From: Trichopria drosophilae
Lineage: Eukaryota > Arthropoda > Insecta > Hymenoptera > Diapriidae
DNA: 64,000 nucleotides
Direction of reading: 5' to 3'
NCBI GenBank assembly: GCA_030407085.1
Contig: CM059582.1
Span: 213,923,501-213,987,500 of the forward strand
This document shows, in pieces, positions 63,244-64,000 of this stretch (position 1 is the first letter of the stretch; every line of letters starts with the position of its first letter). The notes under the pieces were generated by a model. The model was not told the origin of the DNA and made no database searches. It saw only the letters and a list, made by a program, of their open reading frames with translations. The position numbers and the translations under genes were made by a program.

Positions 63244-63954
63244 ATGGATACGGCTCAACAATTTTCGCAAATTCTCGAAGCGATTAACGGTGTGCGACAG
63301 GAACTTACGGCTGTTAGAGCCGATACCAATGCTATTCGAACCGATCTTTCGAATTTAGCATCTGCCGTACAGCAGAACACCGCTGTATGCAATGCTCTAA
63401 AATCGGATGTTGAATACATGAAAAAGAGCAATGCCCTTGCACGACCAACTACATACCTAATAGTAAACGGTATCCCAAATCGGTGCTCTCTGTCATGTAA
63501 TGACATTATGCTTTGCGTGCTTACTCATTTAAAATTGCCGGGTTTATTGAGCGACATTTTAAAAATCGAAAAAATCGAACATAATCGACCATCGACCTCC
63601 TATTCTGCCGCTACCAGTTCGGCAATTCCTAAACAATATTTTTCCTTAAAAATACGCCTTATATCTGTCGACGTTCGAAATTTTATTGTCGAAGCAAAAC
63701 GTAAGTTGGGCAAAATTACCGTCCAGGATCTATTCCCGGAACTATCTAAAGATGCTAACGCCGACAAAACTGTGTACGTCAACGAGTTTTTGCCCTCATC
63801 GACCTACAATTTGCTTAAAAAAGCCAAACTTGCGGCTAATAACGCAGGTTATAAGCGCGTTTGGGCGAGAGATGGCAATGTTTTTGTAAGAAAAGATGGC
63901 GGCACCCCTGAGTTGTTAATTGCCACAGAACAAGATCTCAATAACATTGTCTGA
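63244..63954 (+). CDS. LINE ORF1 RNA-binding protein
   Basis: The first good ATG is 63244, and the frame is open upstream to about 63095. Residues 5-60 form heptad-like amphipathic helices (FSQILEAINGVRQELTAVRA, TDLSNLASAVQQNTAV), a likely trimer coiled coil. Next comes an RRM-like strand (TYLIVNGIPNRCSLSCNDIM). The C-terminal domain has VQDLFPELS, VYVNEFLPSSTYNLLKKAKL and VFVRKDG. This is the layout of LINE ORF1 proteins that coat element RNA. It ends at TGA 63952-63954, and the same frame is open again to the window edge. Confidence 0.8.
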   Translation: MDTAQQFSQILEAINGVRQELTAVRADTNAIRTDLSNLASAVQQNTAVCNALKSDVEYMKKSNALARPTTYLIVNGIPNRCSLSCNDIMLCVLTHLKLPGLLSDILKIEKIEHNRPSTSYSAATSSAIPKQYFSLKIRLISVDVRNFIVEAKRKLGKITVQDLFPELSKDANADKTVYVNEFLPSSTYNLLKKAKLAANNAGYKRVWARDGNVFVRKDGGTPELLIATEQDLNNIV

Positions 63955-64000
63955 CAACCACAGCAGAATCTTGTTAATCAATGTGTATCAAGTAACGTGT

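Larger units (their letters stand above)
62560..64000 (+). mobile_element. LINE (Jockey/R1/I-like), 5' part, running off the window
   Basis: A zinc-finger segment and an ORF1 RNA-binding protein with the same C-terminal domain as the LINE at 29.4-33.0 kb. The 5' boundary is uncertain. ORF2 would begin beyond 64000. Confidence 0.6.

Overview
The window is AT-rich eukaryotic DNA, most likely from an insect and plausibly a hymenopteran. Spliceosomal introns, poly-A/T tracts, piggyBac, Transib, Crypton, R4, gypsy and BEL/Pao sequences, and gypsy genes next to a chuvirus-like envelope gene all point that way. Placement at order level is inference. I recognise no complete host gene. Almost everything that can be identified is a transposable element or a relic of one.

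Layout, left half. 1-3.9 kb: AT-rich repeats, a possible tRNA-derived SINE and a small unidentified spliced ORF. 3.92-5.76 kb: a MULE with a perfect 9-bp target duplication and a broken FLYWCH/MULE transposase. 8.59-15.64 kb: two head-to-tail R4/Dong-like retrotransposons with a REL-type endonuclease; the first is intact and the second lacks its 3' end. 16.12-16.77 kb: a solo LTR with a 5-bp target duplication. 17.4-19.4 kb: a decayed Crypton (tyrosine recombinase). 20.98-21.44 kb: a BEL/Pao-type LTR with primer-binding site. 23.5-26.4 kb: fold-back and satellite-like arrays.

Middle. 26.5-33.4 kb: a degenerate Transib (RAG1-like) transposase gene on the minus strand, split by a Jockey/CR1-type LINE (29.4-33.0 kb). 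33.5-35.3 kb: a large palindromic element hit by a TTAA-flanked piggyBac MITE.

Right half. 36.8-61.1 kb is a nested structure. A pair of piggyBac-type TTAA ends (36802/61141) encloses a piggyBac transposon (38656-60813). The intron of its transposase gene has grown to 19.6 kb through two elements with GAG termini and 4-bp target duplications, best explained as Sola2-like. The larger of these carries a DUF7869-type transposase gene. That gene is in turn interrupted by a 14.9-kb Ty3/gypsy element (42011-56894) with near-identical LTRs. The gypsy element encodes Gag with nine zinc knuckles, protease, Pol with a macro-domain-like insert, an unrecognised 461-aa zinc-ribbon protein, and a chuvirus-like envelope glycoprotein. 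Gag, protease and Pol lie in three successive -1 frames with slippery heptamers at both junctions. The window ends inside ORF1 of another LINE.

The insertion order can be read from target duplications: TTAA-ended outer element, then piggyBac, then the Sola-like elements, then gypsy. The gypsy element and R4 copy 1 are the only elements whose reading frames look intact as they stand. The Sola-like gene is open apart from the gypsy insertion.
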